Source: Synechococcus sp. J7-Johnson (lineage in GTDB: Bacteria > Cyanobacteriota > Cyanobacteriia > PCC-6307 > Cyanobiaceae). From it: a stretch of DNA of 64,000 nucleotides. Position numbers and translations under genes: made by a program. Below, piece by piece: positions 38,605 through 48,030 of this stretch (positions within the stretch are counted from its first letter, which is position 1; the number at the start of each line of letters is the position of its first letter). The notes below the pieces were generated by a model. The model ran no database searches. It was not told the origin of the DNA and saw only the letters and a list, made by a program, of their open reading frames with translations. The stretch lies in the NCBI RefSeq assembly GCF_024345795.1, contig NZ_JAGQBU010000002.1, forward strand, positions 62,001-126,000, in the 5' to 3' direction.

Positions 38605-39978
38605 ATGGCTGATCTCAACACCGGTCGGATCCGCTCCCTGCTGCTGGCCGCGGCCCTGTTGCCCCAGGCGCTTCTGGCTGGGGCAGCTGGCTTGGCAGGA
38701 GCCCCAGCCGTGGCCAGGGACGTGGCGGCTCTCGACGCGCTCGAGCCCCTGATGGCCAGCCGGGCCACCAATCCTCAGCTGCGGGTGCTGCTGCTGGATC
38801 TGCCGGCGATCCGGGTGGCCGGCAGCGGTGGTCTGCGCCTGCGCGACGCCAGGGGTGGGGAGCTGCTGCGGATGCCTGCAGGCGCCACCCTGGCCCTGCG
38901 CCAGGCCGGTGGCCGGATCCAGGCCCAGCCTTCGGCCATCGCCGGGGCCAGCCCAGGCACACTCAGCCTCAGCGAACTCTGGCTGGAGGCCCTTCCCGAT
39001 CGGGGCGGTCTCGCCAGCCTGCAGATCGAGAACCGCCGCTACAGGGGGCGGCTGCAGGTGAGGGTTGAGGCCTCGAAGCTGCGGGCCATCAACGTCATTG
39101 AGCTGGAAACCTATCTGCCCAGCGTGGTGGGCAGCGAGATGCCCGCCAGCTGGCCCCTGGAGGCTCTGCGGGCCCAGGCCGTGGCGGCTCGCACCTACGC
39201 CCTGCGTCACCGCAAACCTTCGGCCGCCTTCGATCTGCACTCCACGGTCACCAGCCAGGCCTACAAGGGCCTGGAGGCGGAAACCGCCTCCACCCGTGAG
39301 GCCGTGCGCAGCACCCAGGGCCTGGTGCTCATGCACGGCAACAGCCTGATCAATGCTGTCTTCCACAGCAGCAGCGGTGGCAGCACCGAGAACAGCGGTG
39401 ATCTCTGGTCGCGCCAGCTTCCCTACCTGGTGAGCGTCCCCGATTACGACAACTCCAGTCCCGTGGCCAACTGGGAGAAAACCCTCTCCCCCCAGATGCT
39501 GGCCAGCGCCTTTGCCGAAATCGGCGGCGTCAGCCGCATCGATGTCCTCTCCACCACGGGCAGCGGCCGGGTGCGCCAGGCGCGGGTGATCGGACCAACC
39601 GGAGCACTGGTGCTCACTGGTGCCCAGCTGCGCAGCCGGCTGGGGTTACGCAGCACCCTGGTGCGCTTCCAGGCCGCCCCCTTCACCTTCACCGCACCGG
39701 CCCTGGCCGGCGGTAGCCAGTTGCCAACGGGAATGGGTTCGCTGCTGGCACCTCCCCCTCCCCGACTCTTGGCTCCACCCTCGCCGGTGATCATCGCCGT
39801 GGGCCGAGGTTTCGGCCACGGGGTGGGCATGAGCCAGTGGGGGGCCTATGCGCTTGCCCAGCAGGGCCGCCGATTCGAGCAGATCCTGCAGCACTACTAC
39901 CGCGGCGTTGAAGTGCAGCCGCTGCGTGCCGGATCCGGCCCCCTGGCGTCGGGTGCTGTCGCCGGGCGAGGCTCCTGA
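38605..39978 (+). CDS. SpoIID/LytB domain protein
   Basis: A 457-residue exported protein with a signal peptide (about 8-35) and a SpoIID domain ([70 protein letters not shown]). SpoIID is a lytic transglycosylase acting on denuded peptidoglycan in Bacillus; cyanobacterial homologues probably remodel the wall or stimulate amidases. ATG at 38605 is chosen because it places the signal peptide correctly. nagB follows after 54 bp. Confidence 0.9.
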   Translation: MADLNTGRIRSLLLAAALLPQALLAGAAGLAGAPAVARDVAALDALEPLMASRATNPQLRVLLLDLPAIRVAGSGGLRLRDARGGELLRMPAGATLALRQAGGRIQAQPSAIAGASPGTLSLSELWLEALPDRGGLASLQIENRRYRGRLQVRVEASKLRAINVIELETYLPSVVGSEMPASWPLEALRAQAVAARTYALRHRKPSAAFDLHSTVTSQAYKGLEAETASTREAVRSTQGLVLMHGNSLINAVFHSSSGGSTENSGDLWSRQLPYLVSVPDYDNSSPVANWEKTLSPQMLASAFAEIGGVSRIDVLSTTGSGRVRQARVIGPTGALVLTGAQLRSRLGLRSTLVRFQAAPFTFTAPALAGGSQLPTGMGSLLAPPPPRLLAPPSPVIIAVGRGFGHGVGMSQWGAYALAQQGRRFEQILQHYYRGVEVQPLRAGSGPLASGAVAGRGS

Positions 39979-40032
39979 GCACCGGTCCTGCGGCTGCAGC
40001 GGCGGAGCGGCTGATCCCTACGCCTGCCTGCA

Positions 40033-40806
40033 GTGCCATCGCCTGCTTCTCCCGTCTGGTTGGCCGACCGCTTCGAGTGTTTCGAGCGGCCGTCGTCCCT
40101 CGCTGTGCGCGTCGCTGAGCTCCTGCACCAGGAGTTCAGCGACGGATTGAAGCGTCCTCTGGGTTTGGCCACCGGCCGCACCATGGAGCCTGTGTACTCC
40201 GCCCTGGTGGAGCGGCTGCTGGCCCTGCCAGCCGATCAGCTCAGTGACGTGCGCCAGCAGTGGTGCAGCTTCAACCTTGATGAATACGTGGGACTGGGGC
40301 CGGGGGATTGCGGCTCCTTTGCGGCGGAGATCCACCGCCAGCTCGCCGCTCCCCTCGGGCTGGAGCCAGGACGGGTGCGGCTCCCCGATGGCCTGGCCGC
40401 GGATCCAGCCGCCGAGGCCCGCCGATATGCGGAAGCCGTTGGGGCTGCGGGCGGCATCGGGTTACAGCTGCTGGGGCTGGGCAGCAATGGCCATGTGGGT
40501 TTCAACGAGCCCCCCTGCGGCCCCGATGCTCCCAGCCGCAGCCTCAGGCTCAGCACCGCCACCCGTCACCAGAATGCAGCGGCCTTCGGGGGGGATCCAT
40601 CCCGGGTGCCTGCTGGGGCAATCACCCTTGGGATGGAGCAGATCCTGGGGGCCGAGCGCATCCTTATGGTGGTGAGCGGTGCCGCCAAGGCGGGCATCCT
40701 GGCGCGGCTGCTGATGGAGCCTCCGGGGCCGTCGCTGCCGGCCAGCTGGCTGCAGGACCATCCGCGCCTGCGCCTGATAGTCGATCGCCCGGCCCTGGGG
40801 GGCTGA
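40033..40806 (+). CDS. nagB: Glucosamine-6-phosphate deaminase
   Basis: Converts glucosamine-6-phosphate to fructose-6-phosphate and ammonia. The 257-residue protein has the conserved LGLATGRTMEPVY, CSFNLDEYVGL, LGLGSNGHVGFNEP and ITLGMEQILGAERI segments. With the preceding peptidoglycan-active SpoIID protein it could serve amino-sugar recycling. It is convergent with the YebC-family gene, 4 bp apart. Confidence 0.92.
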   Translation: MPSPASPVWLADRFECFERPSSLAVRVAELLHQEFSDGLKRPLGLATGRTMEPVYSALVERLLALPADQLSDVRQQWCSFNLDEYVGLGPGDCGSFAAEIHRQLAAPLGLEPGRVRLPDGLAADPAAEARRYAEAVGAAGGIGLQLLGLGSNGHVGFNEPPCGPDAPSRSLRLSTATRHQNAAAFGGDPSRVPAGAITLGMEQILGAERILMVVSGAAKAGILARLLMEPPGPSLPASWLQDHPRLRLIVDRPALGG

Positions 40807-40810
40807 GGGC

Positions 40811-41584
40811 TCAGCCCATCACGGCATCAAGCAGCTCGGCGTCCGCTTCCAGGTTGGAGGTAAGGCTGCGCACGTCATCGAGATCTTCAAGGGCGTCGAG
40901 CATGCGCAGGCAGCGACGCAGCTGGTCTTCGCACTCCAGCCGGCAGGGGATGGATGACACCCAGCGCGACTCCCAGTCGTGCACGGGCCAGCCCAGCTGC
41001 CGCAAATGGTGCTGCAGGGCCTCCAGGTCGGTGGAGTCGCAGAACACCTCTGCGGTCTCCCCCTCAAGGCTGTAACCCAGCACAGGCGGACCGCCCTGAT
41101 CCTCCAGGCTCAGCAGGCTCTCGAGCAGTCGCTCCTCACTGGGTATCGGTGGCTCCAGCCGCACGACCCCCTGCTGCTCGAACAGGTAGCCCACGCAGCC
41201 ACTCTCCCCCAGGTTTCCCCCCTGCTTGCTGAAGGCCAGGCGCAGGTCGGCGGCGGTGCGGTTGCGGTTGTCGGTGAAGCACTCCACCAGTACCGCGACC
41301 CCGCCTGCGCCATAGCCCTCGTAGCGGACCGCCTCAAACTGATCGGCCTCGCCGCCGCCCTGGCCGGAGCCCTTGGCGATGGCCCGCTCGATGTTGGCGC
41401 TGGGCATGCCGGCAGCCTTGGCCTTGTCGATTGCGGTGCGCAGCTGGAAGTTCCCCGCCGGATCGGCCCCATTGCGGGCCGCGACCGTGATCTCACGCCC
41501 CAGACGGGTGAAGACCACCCCGCGCCGGGCGTCGACCACGGCCTTCTGGCGTTTGATCTGGGCCCACTTGCTGTGGCCGGCCAT
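40811..41584 (-). CDS. YebC/PmpR family protein
   Basis: A 257-residue protein starting [22 protein letters not shown], the signature of the YebC family. [40 protein letters not shown] and [13 protein letters not shown] follow. Members act as transcription regulators or, in recent work, help translation of proline-rich stretches. Which applies here is unknown. It follows truB by 71 bp on the minus strand. Confidence 0.94.
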   Translation of the reverse strand: MAGHSKWAQIKRQKAVVDARRGVVFTRLGREITVAARNGADPAGNFQLRTAIDKAKAAGMPSANIERAIAKGSGQGGGEADQFEAVRYEGYGAGGVAVLVECFTDNRNRTAADLRLAFSKQGGNLGESGCVGYLFEQQGVVRLEPPIPSEERLLESLLSLEDQGGPPVLGYSLEGETAEVFCDSTDLEALQHHLRQLGWPVHDWESRWVSSIPCRLECEDQLRRCLRMLDALEDLDDVRSLTSNLEADAELLDAVMG

Positions 41585-41655
41585 GGGGGGGTCGATCGAT
41601 GAAGAGTGGGAGCGTGGCTGGGAACCACGGTGCAGCAGGGGGATCCCAGGGAGGA

Positions 41656-42576
41656 TCAACCCGTGGCCTCCAGTACCAGCCGGGGCTGGAGCCAGCCGTC
41701 GGGGACTGTCCGGGCCATTCCTGCCAGGTTGCCATCCGGATCCAGTATCACCACCACCTGGTCCTCGCTCAGGTGGGTGGGACCGGCCAGGCGTCGCCCA
41801 CAGCGCCAGCTCACCAGATCGCCGGGCTCCAGGGTGAAGGCGGGGTACTGGCCCAGGGCAAGCAGGGGGGCAAGGGGCGGTGGCGGCGGCTCCGCCTCGA
41901 GATCCTCAAGGCCCACGGCACCGCTGAGTGTGAAGCCCAGGGCTTCGGTGCGCCGAAGCCTGGCGAGGGCCCCGCCGCAGCCGAGGGCCTCACCCAGGTC
42001 CCTGGCCAGGGAGCGGATGTAGGTGCCGGCGCTGCAGCGCACCTCCAGGTCCAGTTGGCCCGAGCTGGGCTCCCAGCTGAGCAGCTCCAGCCGCTCGACC
42101 GTGACGGCCCGCTCCTGCAGCTCCGAGTGCTCGCCGCGCCGGGCTCTGGCGTAGGCACGCTCTCCTTGCACATGCACCGCAGACACCTGCGGCGGCCGTT
42201 GCAGGATCGGCCCACGGAAAGGGTTCAGGGCCGCCTCCAGCTCTTGCCGGCTGAGCGGCGGCAGCGGCCGGCGCTCCAGGACAGCGCCCGTGAGGTCGTC
42301 GCTGTCGGTGCAAAGGCCCAGCTGGATCACTCCCCGGTAGGCCTTGGCGCCGTCGAGGTAGGGCAGCAGGCGGGTGGCTGACCCCAGCGCCAGCGGCAGC
42401 ACACCGGTCACGGCCGGATCGAGGGTGCCGCCATGGCCGACGCGCTTGAGGCCATAACGGCGGCGCACCAGCGCCACACAGCCGTGGGAGGTGACGCCGG
42501 CTGGTTTGTCGAGAATGAGGAACCCGCAGGGTGCCTGGGACTGGTTAGCGCTGTGGCGGCTGCCGGACATGGTCAT
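41656..42576 (-). CDS. truB: tRNA pseudouridine(55) synthase
   Basis: Makes pseudouridine 55 in the T loop of tRNAs. The 306-residue protein has the family start [15 protein letters not shown], catalytic Asp53 in GHGGTLDP, and AYRGVIQLG and [18 protein letters not shown] at 42576 chosen; MSGSRHS two codons later is equally possible. It diverges from the VUT/QueT gene with under 70 bp between them. Confidence 0.95.
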   Translation of the reverse strand: MTMSGSRHSANQSQAPCGFLILDKPAGVTSHGCVALVRRRYGLKRVGHGGTLDPAVTGVLPLALGSATRLLPYLDGAKAYRGVIQLGLCTDSDDLTGAVLERRPLPPLSRQELEAALNPFRGPILQRPPQVSAVHVQGERAYARARRGEHSELQERAVTVERLELLSWEPSSGQLDLEVRCSAGTYIRSLARDLGEALGCGGALARLRRTEALGFTLSGAVGLEDLEAEPPPPPLAPLLALGQYPAFTLEPGDLVSWRCGRRLAGPTHLSEDQVVVILDPDGNLAGMARTVPDGWLQPRLVLEATG

Positions 42577-42644
42577 GGCAGGCACTGTTGCATCTGGGGC
42601 CCTGGCCTGCAGGCTGGGGGGAGCGCCCGTTTCCTCCTTCACCC

Positions 42645-43400
42645 GTGACCCTGCAGCAGCGCCGTGATCTGGCTTTTCTCGTGCTGGCCGGTCTGTTTCT
42701 GGGCACCATGGGCATGCTCAACATTCTTGGCCTCACCCGCTTTCTCACCCTGGGCTCGATCGGTGGCTGGCCGATCGTGGTGGCGGTGGGGGCCCTGCCT
42801 TATCCGCTCACCTTCCTCTGCACCGACCTGATCAGCGAGATCTGGGGGGAGCGGCAGGCCAGTCAACTGGTGTGGGTGGGCCTGTTGCTCAACGGCTGGA
42901 TCGTGTTGATTCTCTGGCTGGGGGGGATCCTGCCTGGGCTGGATGGCCATGGGGGCAGCGCAGGCCTGCCGCTGGCGCTGGCTGGTGAGCGCCTGCCGCT
43001 GTTCTATGAGATGCGATCCCTGGCTTTCGGGGCGGTGGGGGCCTCGATGGTGGCTTATCTGGCCGCCCAGTTCACGGATGTGCGGCTGTTTCATTTCTGG
43101 AAGCGCCTGACCGCCGGACGAGCGCTGTGGTTGCGCAACAACGGCTCCACCCTGGTCAGCCAGCTGGTGGACACCACGGCCGTGGTGCTGATCAGCCACT
43201 ACGCCGCGCACGTGCTCCCCATTCGGGGCGAGGAGGCGGTGCTGCCCCAGCTGGGGAGCTTCATCGCCAGCGGCTACCTGTTCAAGCTGGTGGCGGCCCT
43301 GCTCGACACCCTGCCGTTCTATCTGCTGGTGGCCTGGCTGCGCCGTTGGCTGGAGGTGCCCGGTGCCGGCGCGGAGCTGGAGGATCTGGGCTCGCCGTAA
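42645..43400 (+). CDS. VUT family transporter (YhhQ/QueT-like, DUF165)
   Basis: A 251-residue membrane protein with about six helices and the family motif PLTFLCTDLISEIWGERQASQLV. YhhQ proteins import queuosine precursors; this is the likely role here. The GTG at 42645 gives the family length. It sits next to truB and near rnz, both of which act on tRNA. Confidence 0.85.
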   Translation: MTLQQRRDLAFLVLAGLFLGTMGMLNILGLTRFLTLGSIGGWPIVVAVGALPYPLTFLCTDLISEIWGERQASQLVWVGLLLNGWIVLILWLGGILPGLDGHGGSAGLPLALAGERLPLFYEMRSLAFGAVGASMVAYLAAQFTDVRLFHFWKRLTAGRALWLRNNGSTLVSQLVDTTAVVLISHYAAHVLPIRGEEAVLPQLGSFIASGYLFKLVAALLDTLPFYLLVAWLRRWLEVPGAGAELEDLGSP

Positions 43401-43440
43401 CCTGCCTCCAGTTTCAGAAGCGTGTCATTTGCCTGAAGGT

Positions 43441-44241
43441 GTGAGCCCCCTGCCCGGCCCAGTCGCGACCCTGGACGGTGAGAGCGGTGCGGTGCGTGAG
43501 GGACTTGATCTTGAGTCCTTTCTTGGCGATGGCTTTGCCTTGCGCCAGCAGCTGGCTTCCTATCTGGGCCTGACTCCTGACCAGCTGGAGGAGCGCCTGC
43601 CGCGCAGTTGCGCGGATCTGGCCTCTCTGCATCCCGGTGGGCTGGGCTTCGATCCGCAGCGGGTGGAGGCGTTCTATGAGCAGACCGTGGGCACCGGACA
43701 TCTGCTGGAGCTGGCCGCCTGGCACCTGGGCAGTGCGGACTACATCGGCGACACCCTGCGGCTGCAGACCCGTTTTGCCCGTGGAACCGTGCTCGATTTC
43801 GGGGGTGGCATCGGCACCCATGCTCTGGCTGCCGCGGCACTGGATGAGGTGGACCAGGTCTGGTTCGTGGACCTCAACCCCCATAACCGGGCCTTCGTGG
43901 CCGAGAGGGCCGAACGCTTCGGGCTCAGCGATCGACTGAAGATCTGCCGAGACCTGGGGGATCCTGGCCTGCCCCAGCATTTCGATACGGTGGTGTGCCT
44001 GGATGTTCTTGAACATCTGAGCGATCCAGCCGGGCAGCTGGAGCGTTTCGCTGCCCGCATGAAGCATGGGTCCATTGCCCTGCTCAACTGGTATTTCTTC
44101 CAGGGCTTTGCGGGGGAATATCCCTTCCACTTTGATGATCCAGCACTGGTGGAGCGGTTCTTTCGCACCCTGCAGAACCGGTTTCTGGAGGTCTTCCACC
44201 CCTACCTGATCACCACCCGGGCTTACCGGTTGATGGAATGA
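43441..44241 (+). CDS. SAM-dependent class I methyltransferase
   Basis: A 266-residue protein with motif I VLDFGGGIGTHALAA at about 117-130, acidic VDLNPHN after beta 2 and CLDVLEHLSDP as motif post II. The substrate is unknown. An N-terminal helical region (1-110) precedes the Rossmann fold. The GTG at 43441 has AAGG five bases upstream; a TTG at 43423 is possible. It is convergent with rpmA. Confidence 0.82.
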   Translation: MSPLPGPVATLDGESGAVREGLDLESFLGDGFALRQQLASYLGLTPDQLEERLPRSCADLASLHPGGLGFDPQRVEAFYEQTVGTGHLLELAAWHLGSADYIGDTLRLQTRFARGTVLDFGGGIGTHALAAAALDEVDQVWFVDLNPHNRAFVAERAERFGLSDRLKICRDLGDPGLPQHFDTVVCLDVLEHLSDPAGQLERFAARMKHGSIALLNWYFFQGFAGEYPFHFDDPALVERFFRTLQNRFLEVFHPYLITTRAYRLME

Positions 44242-44275
44242 GCTGAAGTGGAAGAACTGGATTGCCTGATCGGGA

Positions 44276-44542
44276 TCAAGCGGCTTGGGCCACGTGGATG
44301 CGCTTGCGGGCGCGCAGACCACGTTTGATCGTCTCGAAGCTCACCACACCCGGCACGAGGGCGAAAAGGGTGTCGTCGGATCCGCGCCCAACATTCACGC
44401 CAGGCATCACTGAGGTGCCGCGCTGGCGCACGAGGATGGATCCGGCTGTGACGGTTTCTCCGCCGTAGCGCTTGACGCCGAGGCGCTTGGAATTTGAGTC
44501 ACGTCCGTTGCGTGTGGAGCCTGTGCCTTTCTTGTGTGCCAT
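44276..44542 (-). CDS. rpmA: 50S ribosomal protein L27
   Basis: An 88-residue protein ([27 protein letters not shown]-like [31 protein letters not shown]). It lies near the peptidyl-transferase centre of the ribosome. It follows rplU by 48 bp, the usual operon. Confidence 0.98.
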   Translation of the reverse strand: MAHKKGTGSTRNGRDSNSKRLGVKRYGGETVTAGSILVRQRGTSVMPGVNVGRGSDDTLFALVPGVVSFETIKRGLRARKRIHVAQAA

Positions 44543-44590
44543 GGGGGAAGCTGGTGGAAGGATTTCTGAATGGGCCGAAGGCCTGACCGC

Positions 44591-45004
44591 TCAGTCGATC
44601 GGTTTTCCGTTGACGTTGATTGACTGGACCATCACCCGGGTGAGCTCCTGACGGTGCCCGTTCTTGCGGCGGGTTTTCTTTTTCGGGCGCATCTTGTAAA
44701 CCAGGATCTTCGGACCGCGGCGATGGGCCATCACCTTGAGCTCGATGGTGGCGCCACTGATATAAGGGTGGCCCAGATTGGTGCCATGTCCATCGCGGAC
44801 CAGCAGCACGTTCTCAAGGGTCACCGTCTCATCAACCTCGGCGGCGATGCGGTCGAGGTCGTAGTAGCGGTTCGGCTGGAACCAGAATTGCTGGCCGGAG
44901 GCTTCGGCGATCGCGTACAGGTCGGCTCCCGGGGCTACGGCAGTGGAACTTTCCACTGCGATGGCTGGACTTTCGGGAGCGGGGCTCTCGGTGGCTGGAC
45001 TCAT
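44591..45004 (-). CDS. rplU: 50S ribosomal protein L21
   Basis: A 137-residue protein. The ribosomal domain begins at about residue 28 (YAIAEASGQQFWFQPNRYYDLD) and ends KTRRKNGHRQELTRVMV. The first 27 residues are a Ser/Pro/Glu/Ala extension. ATG at 45004 chosen; a TTG 57 bp upstream would lengthen the extension. It is divergent from kaiA, and the 176 bp between them hold both promoters. Confidence 0.96.
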   Translation of the reverse strand: MSPATESPAPESPAIAVESSTAVAPGADLYAIAEASGQQFWFQPNRYYDLDRIAAEVDETVTLENVLLVRDGHGTNLGHPYISGATIELKVMAHRRGPKILVYKMRPKKKTRRKNGHRQELTRVMVQSINVNGKPID

Positions 45005-45180
45005 GGGCTCAGGGGGCGTGGACAGGCCAGTGGGAGTTGGGGAGACCTTCGCCGCTTCCAACTCACCACTGTTTCATGCCTCTCGCACAACCAATCGATC
45101 AACAACGAACGATCATCTCTCTTTGCCTGCCGAGTCGTCAACACTAAGGTCTGTCAACCGCTGCCGCCGTTTCTCTCCCC

Positions 45181-46068
45181 ATGACCCAGCCGGCGCTCAC
45201 CGTGGCCTCGCTGATCCGCGATGAGCCGTTGCGCCAGGCCTGCAGCACCTGGTTGCCGCAGGGTCGCTATGAGCTCATGGAGCTGGGCCTGCGTCAGAAT
45301 CCTGCAGCCGAGCTTGAGCGCTGCTGGGATCAGTTCGATGCGGTCCTGCTCGAGCCTGGGGTGCTCTCCGTTGAGGCCTTCCAGCGGCTGCGGGCCCAGG
45401 GCATGATCCTGCCGGCGGTGGTGTTGGGGCCGATCAGCGGCCAAATGGAGTACTTCAAGGACGAAGTGCATCTCCCTCCCGACCAGATGGAGCAGCTCAG
45501 CTACAGCCTCGATGCGGCCATTTCCCGCTGCCTGCGCCGTAGAAGTTCACCAGGATCGGGGGATGACCTCGAGGCCAGCGATTCCCACGCTGGGGAGAGT
45601 GAGCAATCCAACTGGAGGCTGCCCCATCGCCTTCGCGAAAGGCTTGGCTACCTGGGGGTGTTCTACAAGCGTGATTCCTCCCGCTTTCTGCGCAATCTCC
45701 CTGCGGCTGAGCGAAAATTGCTTCTGCGTTCCCTGCAGAGAACCTATCGGGATCTGCTGATCAGCTATTTTCATGATCAGACAGCAGCCAACCAAGCCCT
45801 GGAAAGCTTCGTGAATACGGCTTTCTTCAGTGATCTACCCATTGCCAAGACAGTGGAAATCCACATGGATATGATTGACGAATTCTGGAAAAAACTGCAA
45901 TTGGAAGGCCACAGGCAGGATTTTCTCAAGGACTATCGCCTTGCTTTGCTTGATGTCATGGCCCATCTCTGTGAAATGTACCGCCGCTCACTTCCCCCAG
46001 AGACGTCAGTCAAGGCCAACGACGGAATGGTCGGCAAGGTCATCACCGCATCCCAGGTGCAATCATGA
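45181..46068 (+). CDS. kaiA: Circadian clock protein KaiA
   Basis: Stimulates KaiC autophosphorylation. At 295 residues it is full length: N-terminal pseudoreceiver (about 1-130), linker (130-165, variable, acidic) and the C-terminal KaiC-binding four-helix domain ([47 protein letters not shown]). Full-length kaiA means a true oscillator is expected, unlike Prochlorococcus, which lacks it. kaiB overlaps the stop as ATGA. Confidence 0.97.
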   Translation: MTQPALTVASLIRDEPLRQACSTWLPQGRYELMELGLRQNPAAELERCWDQFDAVLLEPGVLSVEAFQRLRAQGMILPAVVLGPISGQMEYFKDEVHLPPDQMEQLSYSLDAAISRCLRRRSSPGSGDDLEASDSHAGESEQSNWRLPHRLRERLGYLGVFYKRDSSRFLRNLPAAERKLLLRSLQRTYRDLLISYFHDQTAANQALESFVNTAFFSDLPIAKTVEIHMDMIDEFWKKLQLEGHRQDFLKDYRLALLDVMAHLCEMYRRSLPPETSVKANDGMVGKVITASQVQS

Positions 46069-46403
46069 GTCCACAGAAAACCTACATCCTCAAGCTTTAC
46101 GTAGCTGGCAACACCCCGAATTCGATGCGGGCCCTCAAAACACTACGCTTGATTCTTGAGCAGGAGTTCAAGGGTGTCTACGCCCTCAAGGTGATTGACG
46201 TTCTCAAGAATCCTCAGCTGGCCGAAGAAGACAAGATCCTGGCGACCCCCACACTGGCCAAGATCCTGCCGCCACCGGTGCGTCGGATCATTGGGGATCT
46301 CTCCGATCGCGAACGGGTGTTGATCGGTCTTGACCTGCTTTATGATGAACTCACTGACCACCAGATCTCCGAAGAGATGATGGTTGATTCTGATGACATC
46401 TGA
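46065..46403 (+). CDS. kaiB: Circadian clock protein KaiB
   Basis: A 112-residue thioredoxin-like fold-switching protein ([63 protein letters not shown]). It binds the KaiC CI ring at night and sequesters KaiA. It overlaps kaiA, so the two are translationally coupled. An acidic tail (MMVDSDDI) is typical of Synechococcus. Confidence 0.98.
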   Translation: MSPQKTYILKLYVAGNTPNSMRALKTLRLILEQEFKGVYALKVIDVLKNPQLAEEDKILATPTLAKILPPPVRRIIGDLSDRERVLIGLDLLYDELTDHQISEEMMVDSDDI

Positions 46404-46447
46404 ATTCTTTAGATCACCCCTTCCTTTTTTGTTCTGTGCCGGACTGG

Positions 46448-46470
46448 GACCTAGATTCTGGGTCTAGGTC
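46448..46470 (+). promoter_or_regulatory. Perfect hairpin over the kaiC ribosome-binding region
   Basis: GACCTAGA (46448-46455) and TCTAGGTC (46463-46470) form an 8-bp stem with a 7-nt loop. The AGG of the presumed Shine-Dalgarno is inside the 3' arm, 9-14 nt before the kaiC ATG. No T tract follows, so it is not a terminator. Confidence 0.55.
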
Positions 46471-46479
46471 AAACGCCCT

Positions 46480-48024
46480 ATGCAGGATTTCGATGCCGTC
46501 AGCCAGCCCAGCATGAGATTGCAGAAGCTGCCCACAGGTGTGGAAGGCCTTGATGACATCTGTCAGGGGGGCTTGCCGATCGGGCGCTCCACGCTGATCA
46601 GTGGCACTTCGGGCACGGGAAAGACGGTTTTTTCCCTGCATTTTCTCCACAACGGCATCCGTCACTTTGACGAGCCTGGGATTTTCGTGACCTTTGAGGA
46701 GTCTCCCCTCGACATCATCCGCAATGCCTCCAGCTTTGGCTGGAATCTGCAGGAACTGGTGAATCAGGATAAGCTCTTCATCCTGGATGCCTCCCCCGAC
46801 CCGGATGGCCAGGATGTGGCAGGTAACTTCGATCTGTCCGGTTTGATCGAGAGGATTAACTACGCCATTCGTAAGTATAAGGCCAAGCGAGTGGCCATTG
46901 ATTCGATCACTGCTGTCTTTCAGCAGTACGACGCCGTTTCGGTGGTTCGCCGTGAGATCTTTCGCCTGATCGCCAGGCTGAAGGAAATTGGTGTCACCAC
47001 TGTGATGACGACCGAGCGAATTGATGAATATGGCCCAATTGCCCGCTACGGCGTGGAAGAATTTGTCTCCGATAATGTGATCATCTTGCGCAACGTGCTT
47101 GAAGGCGAACGTCGACGGCGCACCGTGGAAATTCTCAAGCTGCGCGGCACGACCCACATGAAGGGTGAATTTCCATTCACCATGGGAGCCCATGGGGTCG
47201 CTATCTTCCCACTTGGGGCGATGCAGCTCACCCAGCGCTCTTCGAATGTGCGCCTCAGCTCAGGGGTGCCGCGACTCGATGAAATGTGCGGCGGCGGCTT
47301 CTTCAAAGATTCGATCATCCTTGCGACGGGTGCCACCGGCACCGGCAAAACGTTGCTGGTGAGTAAGTTCGTCGAAGATGCCTACAACAACAAGGAACGT
47401 GCCATCCTCTTCGCCTATGAGGAGTCGCGGGCTCAGTTGCTCCGCAATGCCACCAGCTGGGGAATCGATTTCGAGCAGATGGAGCAGGATGGAATGCTCA
47501 AGATTATCTGCGCTTACCCGGAATCCACAGGTCTTGAAGACCACCTTCAGATCATCAAAACGGAGATCAGCGAGTTCAAGCCGGCACGGATGGCGATCGA
47601 TTCCCTCTCAGCCCTCTCGAGGGGGGTCAGTCACAACGCCTTCAGGCAATTCGTGATTGGGGTCACAGGCTATGCCAAGCAGGAGGAGATCGCCGGCTTC
47701 TTCACCAATACTTCAGAGGAATTTATGGGCAGTCATTCCATCACCGACTCCCACATCTCCACGATCACTGACACGATCATCCTGCTTCAGTATGTGGAAA
47801 TCCGTGGTGAGATGGCTCGAGCCATCAACGTGTTCAAGATGCGTGGCTCATGGCATGACAAAGGAATCCGTGAGTTCGTGATCACTGGAAGTGGCCCGGA
47901 AATCAAGGATTCCTTCTCCAACTTCGAGCGCATCATCAGTGGTGTTCCCCACCGGGTCACCACCGATGAGCGGGCCGAGCTCTCGCGCATCGCCCGCGGC
48001 ATCGATGGCGAGGTCACGTTCTAG
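46480..48024 (+). CDS. kaiC: Circadian clock ATPase/kinase KaiC
   Basis: The 514-residue core clock protein: tandem RecA-like domains CI (Walker A GTSGTGKT at 42-49) and CII (GATGTGKT near 285-292). The phosphorylation pair is Ser427-Thr428 in DSHIST, equivalent to S431/T432 of S. elongatus with an offset of four. The C-terminal A-loop and tail end IARGIDGEVTF, somewhat shorter than in S. elongatus. It lies 76 bp after kaiB, with a hairpin in the gap, and is convergent with nblS. Confidence 0.98.
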   Translation: MQDFDAVSQPSMRLQKLPTGVEGLDDICQGGLPIGRSTLISGTSGTGKTVFSLHFLHNGIRHFDEPGIFVTFEESPLDIIRNASSFGWNLQELVNQDKLFILDASPDPDGQDVAGNFDLSGLIERINYAIRKYKAKRVAIDSITAVFQQYDAVSVVRREIFRLIARLKEIGVTTVMTTERIDEYGPIARYGVEEFVSDNVIILRNVLEGERRRRTVEILKLRGTTHMKGEFPFTMGAHGVAIFPLGAMQLTQRSSNVRLSSGVPRLDEMCGGGFFKDSIILATGATGTGKTLLVSKFVEDAYNNKERAILFAYEESRAQLLRNATSWGIDFEQMEQDGMLKIICAYPESTGLEDHLQIIKTEISEFKPARMAIDSLSALSRGVSHNAFRQFVIGVTGYAKQEEIAGFFTNTSEEFMGSHSITDSHISTITDTIILLQYVEIRGEMARAINVFKMRGSWHDKGIREFVITGSGPEIKDSFSNFERIISGVPHRVTTDERAELSRIARGIDGEVTF

Positions 48025-48030
48025 AGCCGA

